A stretch of 44,603 nt of DNA from Fragilariopsis cylindrus CCMP1102 (lineage: Eukaryota; Bacillariophyta; Bacillariophyceae; Bacillariales; Bacillariaceae): contig FMBT01000221.1 in the NCBI GenBank assembly GCA_900095095.1, positions 1 through 44,603 on the forward strand. Reading direction: 5' to 3'. The notes under the pieces are model-generated. The model was not told where the DNA came from. It worked only from the letters and a program-made list of their open reading frames with translations, and ran no database searches. Position numbers and translations under genes: made by a program. This document shows, one piece after another, positions 11,521-22,811 of the stretch (the first letter of the stretch is position 1; every line of letters begins with the position of its first letter).

Positions 11521-13953
11521 ATGAGTGGACCACCACAGCTAATATTTGATGATGGTTCCCGGATTATGGCAGAAGCAGAAGAAGTAGAAGAAGAACGACA
11601 ACAGCAACAAATTACTGATAATCAAACAGCAACAACAACAACTCCAACGTTACGTGGTACAATACCATTAGATACGTATTATGAAATTAATCGTATTAGT
11701 TATGAAATTATTCAAAAACTTATTGTAAATGTTGATTCTTCATCTGATCCACTGTCATCGTCATCAGGACGTCAAGGAGATGGATATGATAATGTAAAGC
11801 AACAAGTAACTAAAGAAGAAACCACAACACCCGTAGACGGTACAAATGGTCCAAAAATATTACGTATTGCATTACAATTTCCAGATGAATTATTGATTGA
11901 TAGTCCAGATGTATGTTGGTTATTAGAAGATCAAATAAAATTAGATATATTGAAATTGGATTTAGATACTGCTTATAATAATTCAAATTCTAAATGCATT
12001 TTACCATTTTGTTTTGTATTAGGTGATACGACAGTGAATTCATGTTGTCCAGATGAGGTTGCGGCATATCATTTAAATGCTACTATATTAATCCATTATG
12101 GACATGCCTGTTTAAGTCCAACATCCAATTTACCAATCATCTATTCCTTTGGAAAGCGTCTATTTAATATTGAAAATGCTATACAAGAATTTGAAATTGA
12201 AAGACGTCGTCTTAAAAAAAATCAAATACAACAACAAAATGAAGAAAGTAATGACAATGAGAAGAAAAAGAAAGGTAATAAATTTCTTATATTATATCAA
12301 GTTGGATATCATCATGCAATGGAAGAACTACAAGATCAATGGATGATGAAAGTCAATGAGGGAGCTAATGTCGATGATTCAGATGATGAGAATTCATTTT
12401 TAGTTGTAGCAGCTGAAATTCCAGTACCATCCCAACAGAAACAGTCACAATTGCAACGAAAACGATTATTAAAGAAGAAAAAGTCGTCGTCTTCGTGCTG
12501 TAGTAGTAGTAGTCGTCAACAATCGGATACTAGTGATACAGAAACAGCTACAACTACCGTCACCGCCGCAACAATAACGTGCTGTCAACAATCGGATGAT
12601 ACTGATACTGATAATACAGCAACAACAATTACTACTAACGATGATGGTGATGGTGGTGGTGGTCGTGGCTGCTGTGGAAATAATAACAGCACTAACAACA
12701 ACGCATGTAATAGAAGTAGTGATGATGACCCGTTACTGGATGTTTCTGTTCCAGAGAATGATAATGAAAATGAAAGTGAAGATAACAGTGACGACAACAA
12801 CCTTGACAATGAAGGTTCGGCATCATCATCATCATCGGTGCCATCATCATTAGTACTTGGTGGACTTGTATTACCATCAAAACATTTTCAAACATGGAAT
12901 CAATTACAAGATTATACAATAATCTTTATTATGGCGAATCCTAAAAAAGATATGGATTATTGTTTAGATGATATAACAACACCACAACAACGTCAATATG
13001 CTAATACAATGTTATGTTTATTATCATTACCTAATTCAAGTGACAACATAAGTCATTGGATATATTCACCTGAAACTGAAACTACTGCTATTGAAGAAAC
13101 AGAAGTAGTAGACAATAAGAAACCACCACCATCATTAATGACAAATATACAACCATCAACATCAATACAAAGACAATTAAATAGAAGATATTATTTAATA
13201 CAAAAAGCAAAAGATTCACAAACATTTGGTATATTAGTAAGTAATTTATCACAACAATATTTAGTGGATGTTGTGAAATCAATACAACATCTTTTAAAAA
13301 ATAATGATAAATCAAGTTATACATTTGCGGTGGGTAAAATTAATCCAAATAAATTAGCGAACTTTGCGGAAATTGATATGTTTGTATTAGTGGCATGTCA
13401 AGAAAATTCTTTATTAGATAAAGAACGTAATGAATATGGTGCAACACCTGTTATAACACCATATGAATTACAAATTTCATTAGGTATAAAAGAATGGGGT
13501 GGTGGTAGTAATAGCAATACTCATAATATTGAACAACAAGGACAGCAACAAGAAATTTATTCATTAAATTGTCAAGATATAATTGTTGATACTAATACTA
13601 ATGGTGGTGGGGGTGGTATTGAACAGCAACACCAAGATGATAATATCAACAACAGCAACGGTGACGACGACAATAATATCAATGATGATAGTGATGCACC
13701 ATATTTTTCTATGATAACAGGTAAATACGTATCTAGTAGTAGGAAGAATACTACTACAAATTTAGATTTAATTAATTTACCTGGCAAAGGACAAGTTATG
13801 GAATATAATAGTACAGCATCTGAATTTTTAAAGAAACGTGAATATCAAGGTTTAAAAAGTAATATTGGTAAAACTAATATTGAAATTGCAACAAAAGGAT
13901 TAAATGGTATTGCAAGTGATTATTCGTCCAATTCCAAGTATAAGTATAAGTAA
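11521..13953 (+). CDS. DPH2: 2-(3-amino-3-carboxypropyl)histidine synthase subunit 2 (diphthamide biosynthesis)
   Basis: Single-exon, 810 residues. DPH2 partners DPH1 in the iron-sulfur enzyme that moves the 3-amino-3-carboxypropyl group of S-adenosylmethionine onto the target histidine of elongation factor 2, the first step of diphthamide synthesis, in the cytosol. Signature blocks: ILRIALQFPDELL (about residue 115), VLGDTTVNSCCPDEVAAYHL (about 170; adjacent Cys near 177-178), ILIHYGHACLSPTS (Cys near 196), IIYSFGKR, and near the C-terminus FAVGKINPNKLANF, MFVLVACQENSLLD (Cys near 625) and PVITPYELQISLG. Eukaryotic DPH2 is usually about 500 residues. The excess here is low-complexity insertions, chiefly a Ser/Asp/Asn/Thr-rich block around residues 300-430 and another around 670-730. 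The ATG at 11521 follows a long untranslated-looking leader. No damage seen. Confidence 0.92.
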   Translation: MSGPPQLIFDDGSRIMAEAEEVEEERQQQQITDNQTATTTTPTLRGTIPLDTYYEINRISYEIIQKLIVNVDSSSDPLSSSSGRQGDGYDNVKQQVTKEETTTPVDGTNGPKILRIALQFPDELLIDSPDVCWLLEDQIKLDILKLDLDTAYNNSNSKCILPFCFVLGDTTVNSCCPDEVAAYHLNATILIHYGHACLSPTSNLPIIYSFGKRLFNIENAIQEFEIERRRLKKNQIQQQNEESNDNEKKKKGNKFLILYQVGYHHAMEELQDQWMMKVNEGANVDDSDDENSFLVVAAEIPVPSQQKQSQLQRKRLLKKKKSSSSCCSSSSRQQSDTSDTETATTTVTAATITCCQQSDDTDTDNTATTITTNDDGDGGGGRGCCGNNNSTNNNACNRSSDDDPLLDVSVPENDNENESEDNSDDNNLDNEGSASSSSSVPSSLVLGGLVLPSKHFQTWNQLQDYTIIFIMANPKKDMDYCLDDITTPQQRQYANTMLCLLSLPNSSDNISHWIYSPETETTAIEETEVVDNKKPPPSLMTNIQPSTSIQRQLNRRYYLIQKAKDSQTFGILVSNLSQQYLVDVVKSIQHLLKNNDKSSYTFAVGKINPNKLANFAEIDMFVLVACQENSLLDKERNEYGATPVITPYELQISLGIKEWGGGSNSNTHNIEQQGQQQEIYSLNCQDIIVDTNTNGGGGGIEQQHQDDNINNSNGDDDNNINDDSDAPYFSMITGKYVSSSRKNTTTNLDLINLPGKGQVMEYNSTASEFLKKREYQGLKSNIGKTNIEIATKGLNGIASDYSSNSKYKYK

Positions 13954-14125
13954 AGTAGTAGGCTAGTATAGTATGCTGATAGTACTGTACTAGTGCTCGT
14001 ACTTCCTTTTCACAAAAAAATACAAGAACAGGAAACAGAAATCCTACTATTCAAAACACACAATTCTAGTACCATACAAATAATTCTTAATTCTAGTACT
14101 AATTTTTAATTCTAATACAATAAGT

Positions 14126-14380
14126 CGTATTCGCACTACTGTACTCGAAGTACTGTACTAGAAGTAGCGAACGACTCGTGGTATCAAACCCACGTACAAA
14201 GAAGAAATCTGTTCGGCAACCTTGCCAAACCCACATTAAGAAGCGAGTAATTGGATGAGATTCGTATTCGCATTACTGTACTGTATCAAAGCACAGTTGA
14301 AGTACTGTACTTGAAGTACAGTACTGACTCCTGGTATCAAACCCGTACAAAGAAGCGAATCGGCAACCTTGCAAAACCCT
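14126..14380 (+). repeat. Duplicated ~110 bp block upstream of the NR-like gene
   Basis: Copy 1 (about 14126-14232) and copy 2 (about 14263-14380) share, in order, CGTATTCGCA(C/T)TACTGTACT, repeated GAAGTACTGTACT words, GGTATCAAACCC, GTACAAAGAAG and TCGGCAACCTTGC. Small indels separate them. They fill most of the 13954-14474 interval between DPH2 and the next gene; the rest of that interval holds no gene. Confidence 0.75.
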
Positions 14381-14474
14381 TCCAGCATTTATTTGCGGAC
14401 AACGGAGTGCTGAAGTAAAACGTTTGTTACTTTTAGAGACACAAAAGAAATACCAAAACTAATACTCGCAAACA

Positions 14475-16782
14475 ATGATTTTTTCCTCCGTCATTCTACC
14501 TTCTGTATTGGTCGCAACTGCTAACGCCGCAAGTATGAGTGGAAGTAGTGAAACCAACGCTCTAGGTTCATATGAAGATGGTCTTCATTGTGATTTTGAA
14601 TATCATTTTGATAATGATCTAAAATGTACACCATTAACCATGTTGTGCTCATTCAACAACGGCATGTGGATGCGTGCAATGTATGGTTTATGGTGCGATC
14701 CAGAAATTGCCCAGGACCATCTTCCGCTCGGCGAATTTAAAAAATTATTTAACATTACGAATATTCCCCTGGTACCCTTACTCGCGCGAATCAAAAAAAA
14801 TCATATAAGCAATCATTAAGCAATCATCGTCTCGGATGAGAAGGGAGATGTTGACCAAACTAGTGGTAGTCGTCAAGGTAATGGGAACAAGTCTTCATTA
14901 AGAGTAGATGATAGTAGTCGTTACATTAGGAGCAAGTCTTCGCCATCTTTAAAAAGTCTTGTGGTTGTGTCAGACGGAGGTAAGGATATCGAGCCGATTA
15001 ATAACTTTACTGTTCATAAAAGTAAGTCTTCAACAAGCATCAGTCATAGTGATAGTAGGAACAGGAGCAAGTCTAAAAGTAACAAAAAGGAAAAGAAGAA
15101 GAAGAAGAAGAAGCAGTAGTCGCACGACCAGGAGGAAGGAATCTGCATTCAAGTCGTCGTCAGTACTGCCATCGGAAGATGCAGTGAGTCTATACGGTCC
15201 ATACCCGTCACAGGTGCCGATTCCATTTGTGAACAAAGAAGGTGATACTCCTGGTGATGAAGCTCTTATGAAAGCGACGACTTACAAGGATCTAGAAGGC
15301 TATTCGGATTACCGTGATAGGGGGACACCCGACGAATGGGTCCCTCGTGATGGGCGGTTGATCCGACTAACTGGTCGTCATCCATTTAATGTTGAACCTC
15401 CAATGGATATATTGTATCAGAATCGATTTATAACACCATCATCGCTGCATTATGTACGCAACCATGGTGCTTGTCCCCGATTATTGTGGGACACTCATAT
15501 ATTGGAAGTTGCCGGTATTAGCGTTAAGAAGAAGTTTAAGGCAATCAGTATGGATGAACTTGCCAACATGGGTCCACCTCGAGAGATTCCGGTGACTGTT
15601 GCATGTGCTGGTAATCGTAGAAAAGAACAGAACATGATACGCCGTACTATTGGTTTCAATTGGGGACCATGTGCAGTAGCAACAAGTGTATGGAAAGGCG
15701 TTTTGGTTCGTGATCTTCTATTAGCAGCAGGGGTATCTGACGACCCTCACACGATGTTTGGCCTGCACGTTGAGTTTTTAGGATTTGAAGATCTTCCAAA
15801 CAAAGTGGGACCGGGACCTTTCCCAGAAGAGCAATGGGGGAGCCGCGTCAAGTTTGGAACAGGAATTCCATTATCGAGAGTAATGAACCCGGCATTTGAC
15901 ATCATGATTGCATACGGTCAAAACGGAGAGAAGTTAGCACCTGATCATGGGTATCCTATACGCCTTATCGTACCGGGATATACGGCTGCAAGAAACATCA
16001 AGTGGTTAAAGCAGATCAATGCCATCCCGCATGTGACCAGGAACCATTACTATTATCATAATAATCGTGTCCTCCCACCTCATGTCTCGTCGGAAGATGC
16101 CGAGGTGGAAGATTGGTTTTATAAACCTGAATACATCTTCAACGAACACAATATCAATGCTGCCATTGCTATTCCTCGGTACGGCGAGGAAATCTTGATG
16201 ACTGGTGAAAGTCTCTCGGATGATTTCAACGTAGGAGGATACGCTTATACTGGTGGTGGTCGCGCTGTTACTCGTGTCGACATTTCCTTAGATGGTGGGG
16301 AAACATGGAAACTTGCGAAGTTGGATAAGAAGGAAAAGACAACTGGATACGGGATGAATTGGTGTTGGGTTTGGTGGGATTACAAATTGACTGTTGCTGA
16401 TATTATTGGCGTGCAAGAAATCTATTGTCGAGCATGGGACTCTTCCAACAATCGGCAACCTGATAAACCGATTTGGAACTTGATGGGAATGGGAAATAAT
16501 CATCATTATAAGTTGGTTGTTGACTTTACCAAAAACAAAGATGGTAACAATGTATTCAAATTCCTGCATCCCATCCAAGCTGGTGAAATTAAAGGTGGTT
16601 GGATGACGGAGCGTTCTGGGAAACCGGACACGGCGGGGTACGGAAAGGTAAATAGTGAAGCTGATTATAATTGCCGTGTGGAAGCAGCGGAAGGTAAATC
16701 TATTTACATGTCAAAAATTCCCGATGCGGTGTTAAAAAAAACTTCTTCAACAGGAGATCGTATGTCTTTAATTTCCTCCTGA
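14475..16782 (+). CDS. Nitrate-reductase-type molybdopterin domain protein, no cytochrome b5 or FAD domain, disrupted N-terminal linker
   Basis: The catalytic part is intact from an in-frame ATG at 15268 to the stop at 16780-16782. It matches the Mo-molybdopterin and dimerisation domains of eukaryotic nitrate reductase: RHPFNVEPP, LHYVRNHGACP, VTVACAGNRRKEQNM (the Mo-ligand Cys, codon 15604-15606), IGFNWGPC, APDHGYPIRLIVPGY, YHNNRVLPPHV, WNLMGMGNNHHYK and the terminal FLHPIQAGEIKGGWM. These fit nitrate reductase better than sulfite oxidase. It stops at the hinge where cytochrome b5 would begin, and none follows. Upstream, an ATG at 14475 opens a signal peptide (MIFSSVILPSVLVATANAAS) and a Cys-containing region. 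The same frame runs on through a Ser/Lys-rich linker after an in-frame TAA at 14817-14819. A further shift in the AAG repeat (about 15085-15115) is needed to enter the catalytic frame. Read as one gene it has two N-terminal lesions; read from 15268 it is a cytosolic domain protein. Substrate unknown. Confidence 0.75.
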
Positions 16783-18366
16783 AGCCATATCTGCCAATAT
16801 GCGTGTATGAAACATATGGATGTAAAAATAATCATGCCATATGAACAATCAAACAAATAAATATAACGATTATAAGAATCTAATTTTAAATGTAATGGCC
16901 TACTACTAGCTATAACACAGAGTCTCATACGTACTTGTAGCCAGCTGCCATGCTCTAAACTAGTATTCTAGAGTAAATGCGTTTCATATATGATAATATA
17001 ATGATTGAAGGCTTAGATTAAACTAGGGATATTTCAGTAGGTCAACTTGTTGTGAATCATTCACTAGTGTTTTAGTCTTGCATTAGGCTGTATTATATAT
17101 ACAGACCCGTACTATATATGTGCAAATAGCACCATCCTTGCTATACAACTATCATTACTGGTTACGGTAAATAAATTGTTAGGGTGGTGTGTCTAAATTG
17201 AAGTTTTGGATGAAGTGCCTCCAAAAGGAATCATGATTGGGTACAATAGTGAATGGAAAATAGTAAGCCTGCCCTCCCCTAGGGGCCCAGTGCAATGATA
17301 TAGTGAATGATAGATTGTGAGGTGATTTGTATTAAATAAGTTGATCATGCTTTTGCGGTGGTGGTGATGACCCATTACGTCTTGACATAAGAGAATTGAT
17401 TGGATGCTTATTTAGTTATTTAGTATTGCCCTGATTGATCGTGCTTTTGAAGTATGGATGGGTTGTGCATCATACTGTAGAAATTCATAAGTAGAGTCAC
17501 ATACAAGGTTATGCTGAAGAGGTTAGCAGTTGAGGTGATAGATGAAAACCACATGGCTACCAACCCTATACAAATTCTGTTTTGGAGCTCCTAATAATAA
17601 CAATTAATATGCACTCTATTTTGCTTGTTGTGATAATATTGCAAAGGACCAGCATCAAAGATTTTAAATTAAAAAGAAAAAGATATGCAAAGTCTACTAT
17701 TACTATACTACCATGGATGATGAAAGGAAACAGTTCCTTCTCCTCCTCCAGTAATTGTGTATGTTAAAAGTAAGTGATTTGTCATATGCCATACAGTAGT
17801 AGTTCTGTAGAGTGGAGTGGAGTGCGTGCAGTATTACAAAAATAGTAGAAACACCTTTTTTTCACGGGATTCGATCATTATCCATTATTTTATTCATTCG
17901 TCCGCAATCGTGTTTTTTGTTTTAACAGCATGCCCGATTGTATCGCACACCAATGCTTTTCGTCACGGGCGCGGGGGTCTACTGGCTGTGATAGTACGGA
18001 GATGGCGCGCTATCATATAATCGACTATTTTTGTTACGTATGATTGAAATTTTACTTTTGCTTACCCGATAAACGTTCACCGGACAAAAATTGAATTTTT
18101 TCTTTTCTTTCAAGAATCAATCATTTTTCAATTCTCATTTAGTAGTATCAATGCATCATTCACTCATCACTCATCGTCATTTATGTTGTCGTCGAAGTTA
18201 GTCAGTTGAAAGCAGAAAAACGAAAGCCAGCATTGGTTCGCAAATTAAAGTAAATTTAGCTAGCAATAAGATCGATTCGTACGTACAACAATCGTTCTCC
18301 GTACCACAAACAAACCACAAACAAACAACACACACAACCAACACAAAACCACAAACAATAACCACC
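16783..18366. other. Intergenic, no gene seen
   Basis: About 1.6 kb without a supportable ORF and with no cytochrome b5 or reductase coding downstream of the molybdenum protein. A short imperfect direct repeat (TTGATC(A/G)TGCTTTTG) lies near 17340 and 17435. The last 150 bp are a likely leader for the next gene, rich in ACAAAC repeats. Confidence 0.5.
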
Positions 18367-21065
18367 ATGGCCGACAATAACACTAACGAAGATCACGACG
18401 ATTTCGAATTCGACGAACCCCCTCTCTTTCTGCATCATCTGCAATACCGTCTGCAGCATTTTCTTCTGGTGGTCCACCACCTGCTGGTATTTTTGCTCCT
18501 TCCAGTGCTACTACAGCTGCTGCTGTAACTCCTCTATCCAATAATGATGATTTCAATTCACGTTGGAAAAGTATACAAGAGGAACAACAACAACAACAAC
18601 AGACTAGAAATAATAATGTTGGTGTAGTAGTATCACCTGATGAAAAGGGCAGTCATACTAATTATAATCTGTATGAAACACCGGAAAAATTAAAACGATC
18701 CGCATCCTCTGCTGCAGCATCGAATCGTCATAATTTATCAGGATCATCACGTCAATTGTATTCTGCTGGAAACCATGCCGACTTATTGGCCGAACCAGTA
18801 GAACCACGTAGAACATATTCTTTTACCAAGAGTAGTTCCTATGATACTAATTCATTGATTCAAAAATATGCTGGTGTTGCTGGTACTCATATGCCACAAA
18901 TGCCACGAGGAATGCCACCTCCTCCACCTCCGCCACCATCATCGTCGTCATCTAGTAATACAGATAATGAACGTCGTCGATCATCCCAATCATCATCTCA
19001 TAATTCCAATAATAATGAACAATCACAATATCAATCAGCAACATCTGTTCGTGAAGAAGCAATGAAAGTTTTAGCTATGGCAGATCGTCAAAGTCCTGCT
19101 ACTACTACTACTACTAATGCTAATAATGTAAATGTTGGAGATGTGAATCAACCATTTAATGTTCGAAGGACGGAATCTGGTGGATTTCGTGCTAGTATGG
19201 GACTTGCAGATATTATGCCAGGAGCTGGAGGAGCTTCTTCTTATAATAGATCCAAGATCCGGACACCATCTGCATTAGCAGGATTAGGATTATCATCAAG
19301 AAGCAATGAACGTGTTGATTGGAAAAGTGGACGATATAGTTTTTCAGATCCACAATTCCGTGAAGATGATTATTTAGATAATGAAGAAGAAGATGATATT
19401 GTTGATGGACCAGTATCATCATCCTATCGTGATCATCCTAGTCAATCATTACAACGTAAAGAAGTTTTTGATACTATTGTTAATAATAGTAGTAGTAGTA
19501 GTAGTAGTAGTGGTGATTTTGAAGGTGATTTTCCAAGAGGTACTAATAGTGGACGTGGTGTAGGGCAAGGATCTGGTGGATCATCTTCATGGAGTTCACG
19601 ATATAGTGATAATCCAAGAATGAGTAATTCTAATCTTCTTGATCGTTGGGATACAGGTAATCAACCCCAGTCATCATCATCATCCGAAAAACGTCAAAGT
19701 AGTAGTGCACGTAATATGTTGATGAGTACGGCAAGTAATGTACGTACTGCTGCTGGGAATGTATCTAAGAGTGTATCAAATGGTATATCATCAGCATCTG
19801 CCAAAGCAAAGGCAACAGCAGCAGCTACAACAACAGCAGGACGACGAGGAGGAGAAGGTGATGGAGGAACACGTGCTTTTGGTGCAGGATTTTCATTTCG
19901 AAAATCAAAGAATAGTAGTAGTAGTAATAGTGCACAACAACATGAACGTCGTCGTGAGGATGAGGCTACTAATTTACGTACAGTATGGAAAGATCGTGAT
20001 GATAATTTTGAAGATGAATGTGATTCTAGTATTGCTTCGCATGCAAAGAGTGGTGGAGCTAAGACATGGGAACAAGTTATGGTTGAAAAGAAACGTCGTC
20101 GTCGTATCGGTCTTTCTATATTATGTGTCTTATTAGCAATTATTATTATTGGTGTTTCAGTAGGACAAACATCCTTTAAATGGAAATATAAAAGTTTTAA
20201 TAAAAGAAATGGTGGTAAAGGTAATATGGCTGTTACATTTTATGCAACATCTAATACACCATCCTCGAATGGAAGTATTGGTGGTGGTGGTGGAAGTGGT
20301 GGTGTTATGGGTAATCAAAAACAATTATCATTAGATTTACAAAATATACCAAATGATGCAGAATTTATTACACATTTAGGGAACTTACAGGATTCATCGA
20401 TAACACAATGTTCAAATAATCGTAATGATGAAATTAAATCAATATTTAAACAATCATCACCTGTACCTATCTTCATAGTTCCTGGTGAACATGATTGGAT
20501 GAATTGTCCAAATCCAAATTATTCATGGTCGAAATGGATAGATACGTTTTCAAAATTTACAGAAAATGCATTTGGTGAATCCAATGGTATGGTCATAACA
20601 CGTCCAAAAACATCACCAGAATTATTTGCAACAGTCCATAATGGTGTATTATTTATTGGATTACATTTAGTAAATGGTAGTTTGAATTCAGTGTTCGGAG
20701 GTGATCAAGGACAAAAAGAAATGGATATTCGTAATGAACAAATGGTTATCTTTGTACGTGGTACATTAGATAATTTACGTGGTCAATACCGTGCAGTTGT
20801 ATTGATGGGCAATGCTCGGCCATCTCAACAACAACAATCATTCTTTGGTGGTATATCTACTGCCTTGAAGGATAGTAAGTCACCTGTTATTTACTTACAT
20901 GCTGATTCAAATAAAGTAGGGTATGTACAACATCATCCATTCTCGGATGGTGATGATGATTATCTGAAAAAACTACTTGCCGTACAAGTTCCGAATGGTG
21001 GGATTGGACAATCTCCACTACGCATTGCAGTCGGATTTGGTAAACGACCATTTCAAATTGGATAA
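18367..21065 (+). CDS. Type II membrane protein with degenerate metallophosphoesterase-like domain
   Basis: The ATG at 18367 has a good context (ACCACCATGG) and opens MADNNTNEDHDDFEFDEP. After a C5 run at 18418-18422 the open frame moves by one base; one extra C would give a continuous product of about 899 residues. The shifted frame has no ATG of its own before 18756, so I take it as one gene. Residues 1-575 are low-complexity (Ser, Gln, Asn) and basic. One transmembrane helix, IGLSILCVLLAIIIIGVSVG, lies near residues 580-600. The C-terminal 280 residues resemble calcineurin-like phosphoesterases: FITHLGNLQD where GDxxD is expected, and FIVPGEHDWMNCPNP where GNHD or GNHE is expected. The first DxH motif and the late GHxH motif are not recognisable, so catalysis is doubtful. 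Topology predicts a cytosolic disordered head and a lumenal or extracellular domain. Confidence 0.7.
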
Positions 21066-21571
21066 AAAACAACAGACAAACAAAACAAAACAAAAAAAAT
21101 AATTCAAACACACACATACACATTTTAGAATAAGCACGATATACGAGACGATGCGTTATTTTTAGCTTTCCGTGCCCCCTATTTACTAAATCACACATCA
21201 CGCATTATTACCACGGCATGACACACTCCTCACGCACAATCATTGCATACTCCCTGTAGAACCATACATATATATAGTCCTGATTTGGACTATAAAACAA
21301 ACTAAAAATAGTAACTATATTTAAAATAAATGAAAGATTTAAGAGTATTCACTGTGAGCTAATTGCGAGCGACAATATAGTAGGGAAGACTATATCAGCT
21401 TGATATCTTTACACTGCTTGAGATATGCTCCATACACTTAAAATCTCATTAATATGGTTTCGTAACAGGAATTGTACCACATGCGAAGTACCTACTATAA
21501 AAATCAATGCATGCCATTATTGATTACAACAGGTACATAACATGTTCTGTCCTATTAAGTTCTTCTCGTAT

Positions 21572-21627
21572 CACTGGTGGTGGTGGTGGTGGTGGGGTGG
21601 TGGTGGGGTGGGGGGGGGGGGGGGGGG
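21572..21627 (+). repeat. GGT repeat followed by G18 homopolymer
   Basis: A GGT-rich stretch passes into GGGG-separated runs and then 18 consecutive G at 21610-21627. The pattern could form G-quadruplexes on the + strand. The exact homopolymer length is likely unreliable. Confidence 0.8.
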
Positions 21628-21897
21628 CTTGTCCATTAGAAGAACAGAATGTTCATAAAAAAGTAATCACTCCCAAAGAACACGCTACCTACCCTTCAAC
21701 TGTCTTGATGAAGCAACAAATCACGTTTACAAAGCATGTATTTGACTCATCAGTGATTTATGTGCATACATTGTATTATCGTGCTTTACTATGAAAGCTA
21801 TTCTGATTTGGGTGCAATTTCTCATCTTTGAACATGCAGTTGCAGCATTGATTCTCTTCCATCTCTAAAAAACACTGGGGTGGTTTGAATTGCTTTA

Positions 21898-21933
21898 TTC
21901 TACACCATACTAGGATCCTAGTATGGTGGAGAA
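21898..21933. repeat. 36 bp near-perfect palindrome
   Basis: The central 26 bp (21903-21928, centre GGATCC) are a perfect inverted repeat without loop. Extending to 21898-21933 adds one mismatched pair. No ORF is associated. It may be a binding site, a hairpin or a joined transposon end. Confidence 0.85.
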
Positions 21934-22811
21934 ATGAATGTTCAGCCCTCTGACTGACATTACTAGTTCTGAGGGAACACACCTAGAGCTTTCATGAGCT
22001 TGGTGTACCTTGCACCACCACCACAGTACATCATGTCATGTGTCTGCTACAATTGTAATGCAAATCATGGCAGAACCTGTTGAAGCGGATAACAAATAGA
22101 AGTGGCAATATGCTCATACAAAGGCTTGGTAGCCTAATGAATAACTCCCACACCCATAGAATAATAATTCTCATCCTGCAACAACATATAATGTCAATTT
22201 AATAGAGTGCTGAGAGTTGGTTTTTCTTTTTCTATAACTAGCGAATAACATTTTGTCTGGCTGACAATGTTATTACTATTGCTGAGGGAACATGCCACCC
22301 TCCCTGCTCTACTATCTGATGGCTGGGCTAGAAGTATGCATGCTCATATATTTTGAATCTCATGGATGGAAATATAATATCTTACCTTGATTCTGAGGTA
22401 TTGGCTTGTCACTACCACTTTGGATATATTAGGTCATCTTACATTGACAGTGGCAATTGACAATGGCAAAGACCTTTTCACTTCCTCTTAATTCCTTCCA
22501 TACTAGTAATAGTATTCATTTTTCCTGATTTTCGGGTCAGTTTTCAGTCACAGGGTGTTTTTTCACGTGACTAAAAAAATCCAATCGACTGGAAATTCAC
22601 AATTAATTGACCAAAGTAAGCTAAGCTAGGTAAAGGTTTCTTGCAGCACCTCATTCAGATCGGTAACGCGTGCAATGCTCGTGGTTGGCGAACCCCCGAA
22701 TTTCCTTTAAAAAAAGGCAGAAAAATCCTTTCGAATTTCATCTCTAAAGAAAGCCAAGATCTTTTTTTTCACAACACATCATCATCACATAAAACAAAGA
22801 ACGAGTGCACG

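Larger units (their letters stand above)
21066..22811. other. Intergenic, no gene seen
   Basis: No supported gene. Contains a G-rich tract ending in 18 consecutive G (21610-21627), a 26 bp perfect palindrome (21903-21928), and two similar GAGGGAACA-containing segments near 21958-21983 and 22270-22295. The last 150 bp lead into the oligopeptidase gene. Confidence 0.5.

Noticed and set aside
12585..12919. ORFs within the DPH2 insertion on other frames
   Set aside because: Triplet repeats keep several frames open. The DPH2 frame continues into conserved sequence on both sides.
14959..15267. Start of the molybdenum protein at 14959 in the catalytic frame
   Set aside because: That frame begins with TTG and reads a non-native-looking run before the AAG repeat, while the other frame there reads a consistent Ser/Lys linker continuous with the signal peptide.
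16783..18366. Missing cytochrome b5 and FAD domains encoded just downstream
   Set aside because: No frame shows the HPGG heme motif or flavin/NADH-binding motifs in this interval.
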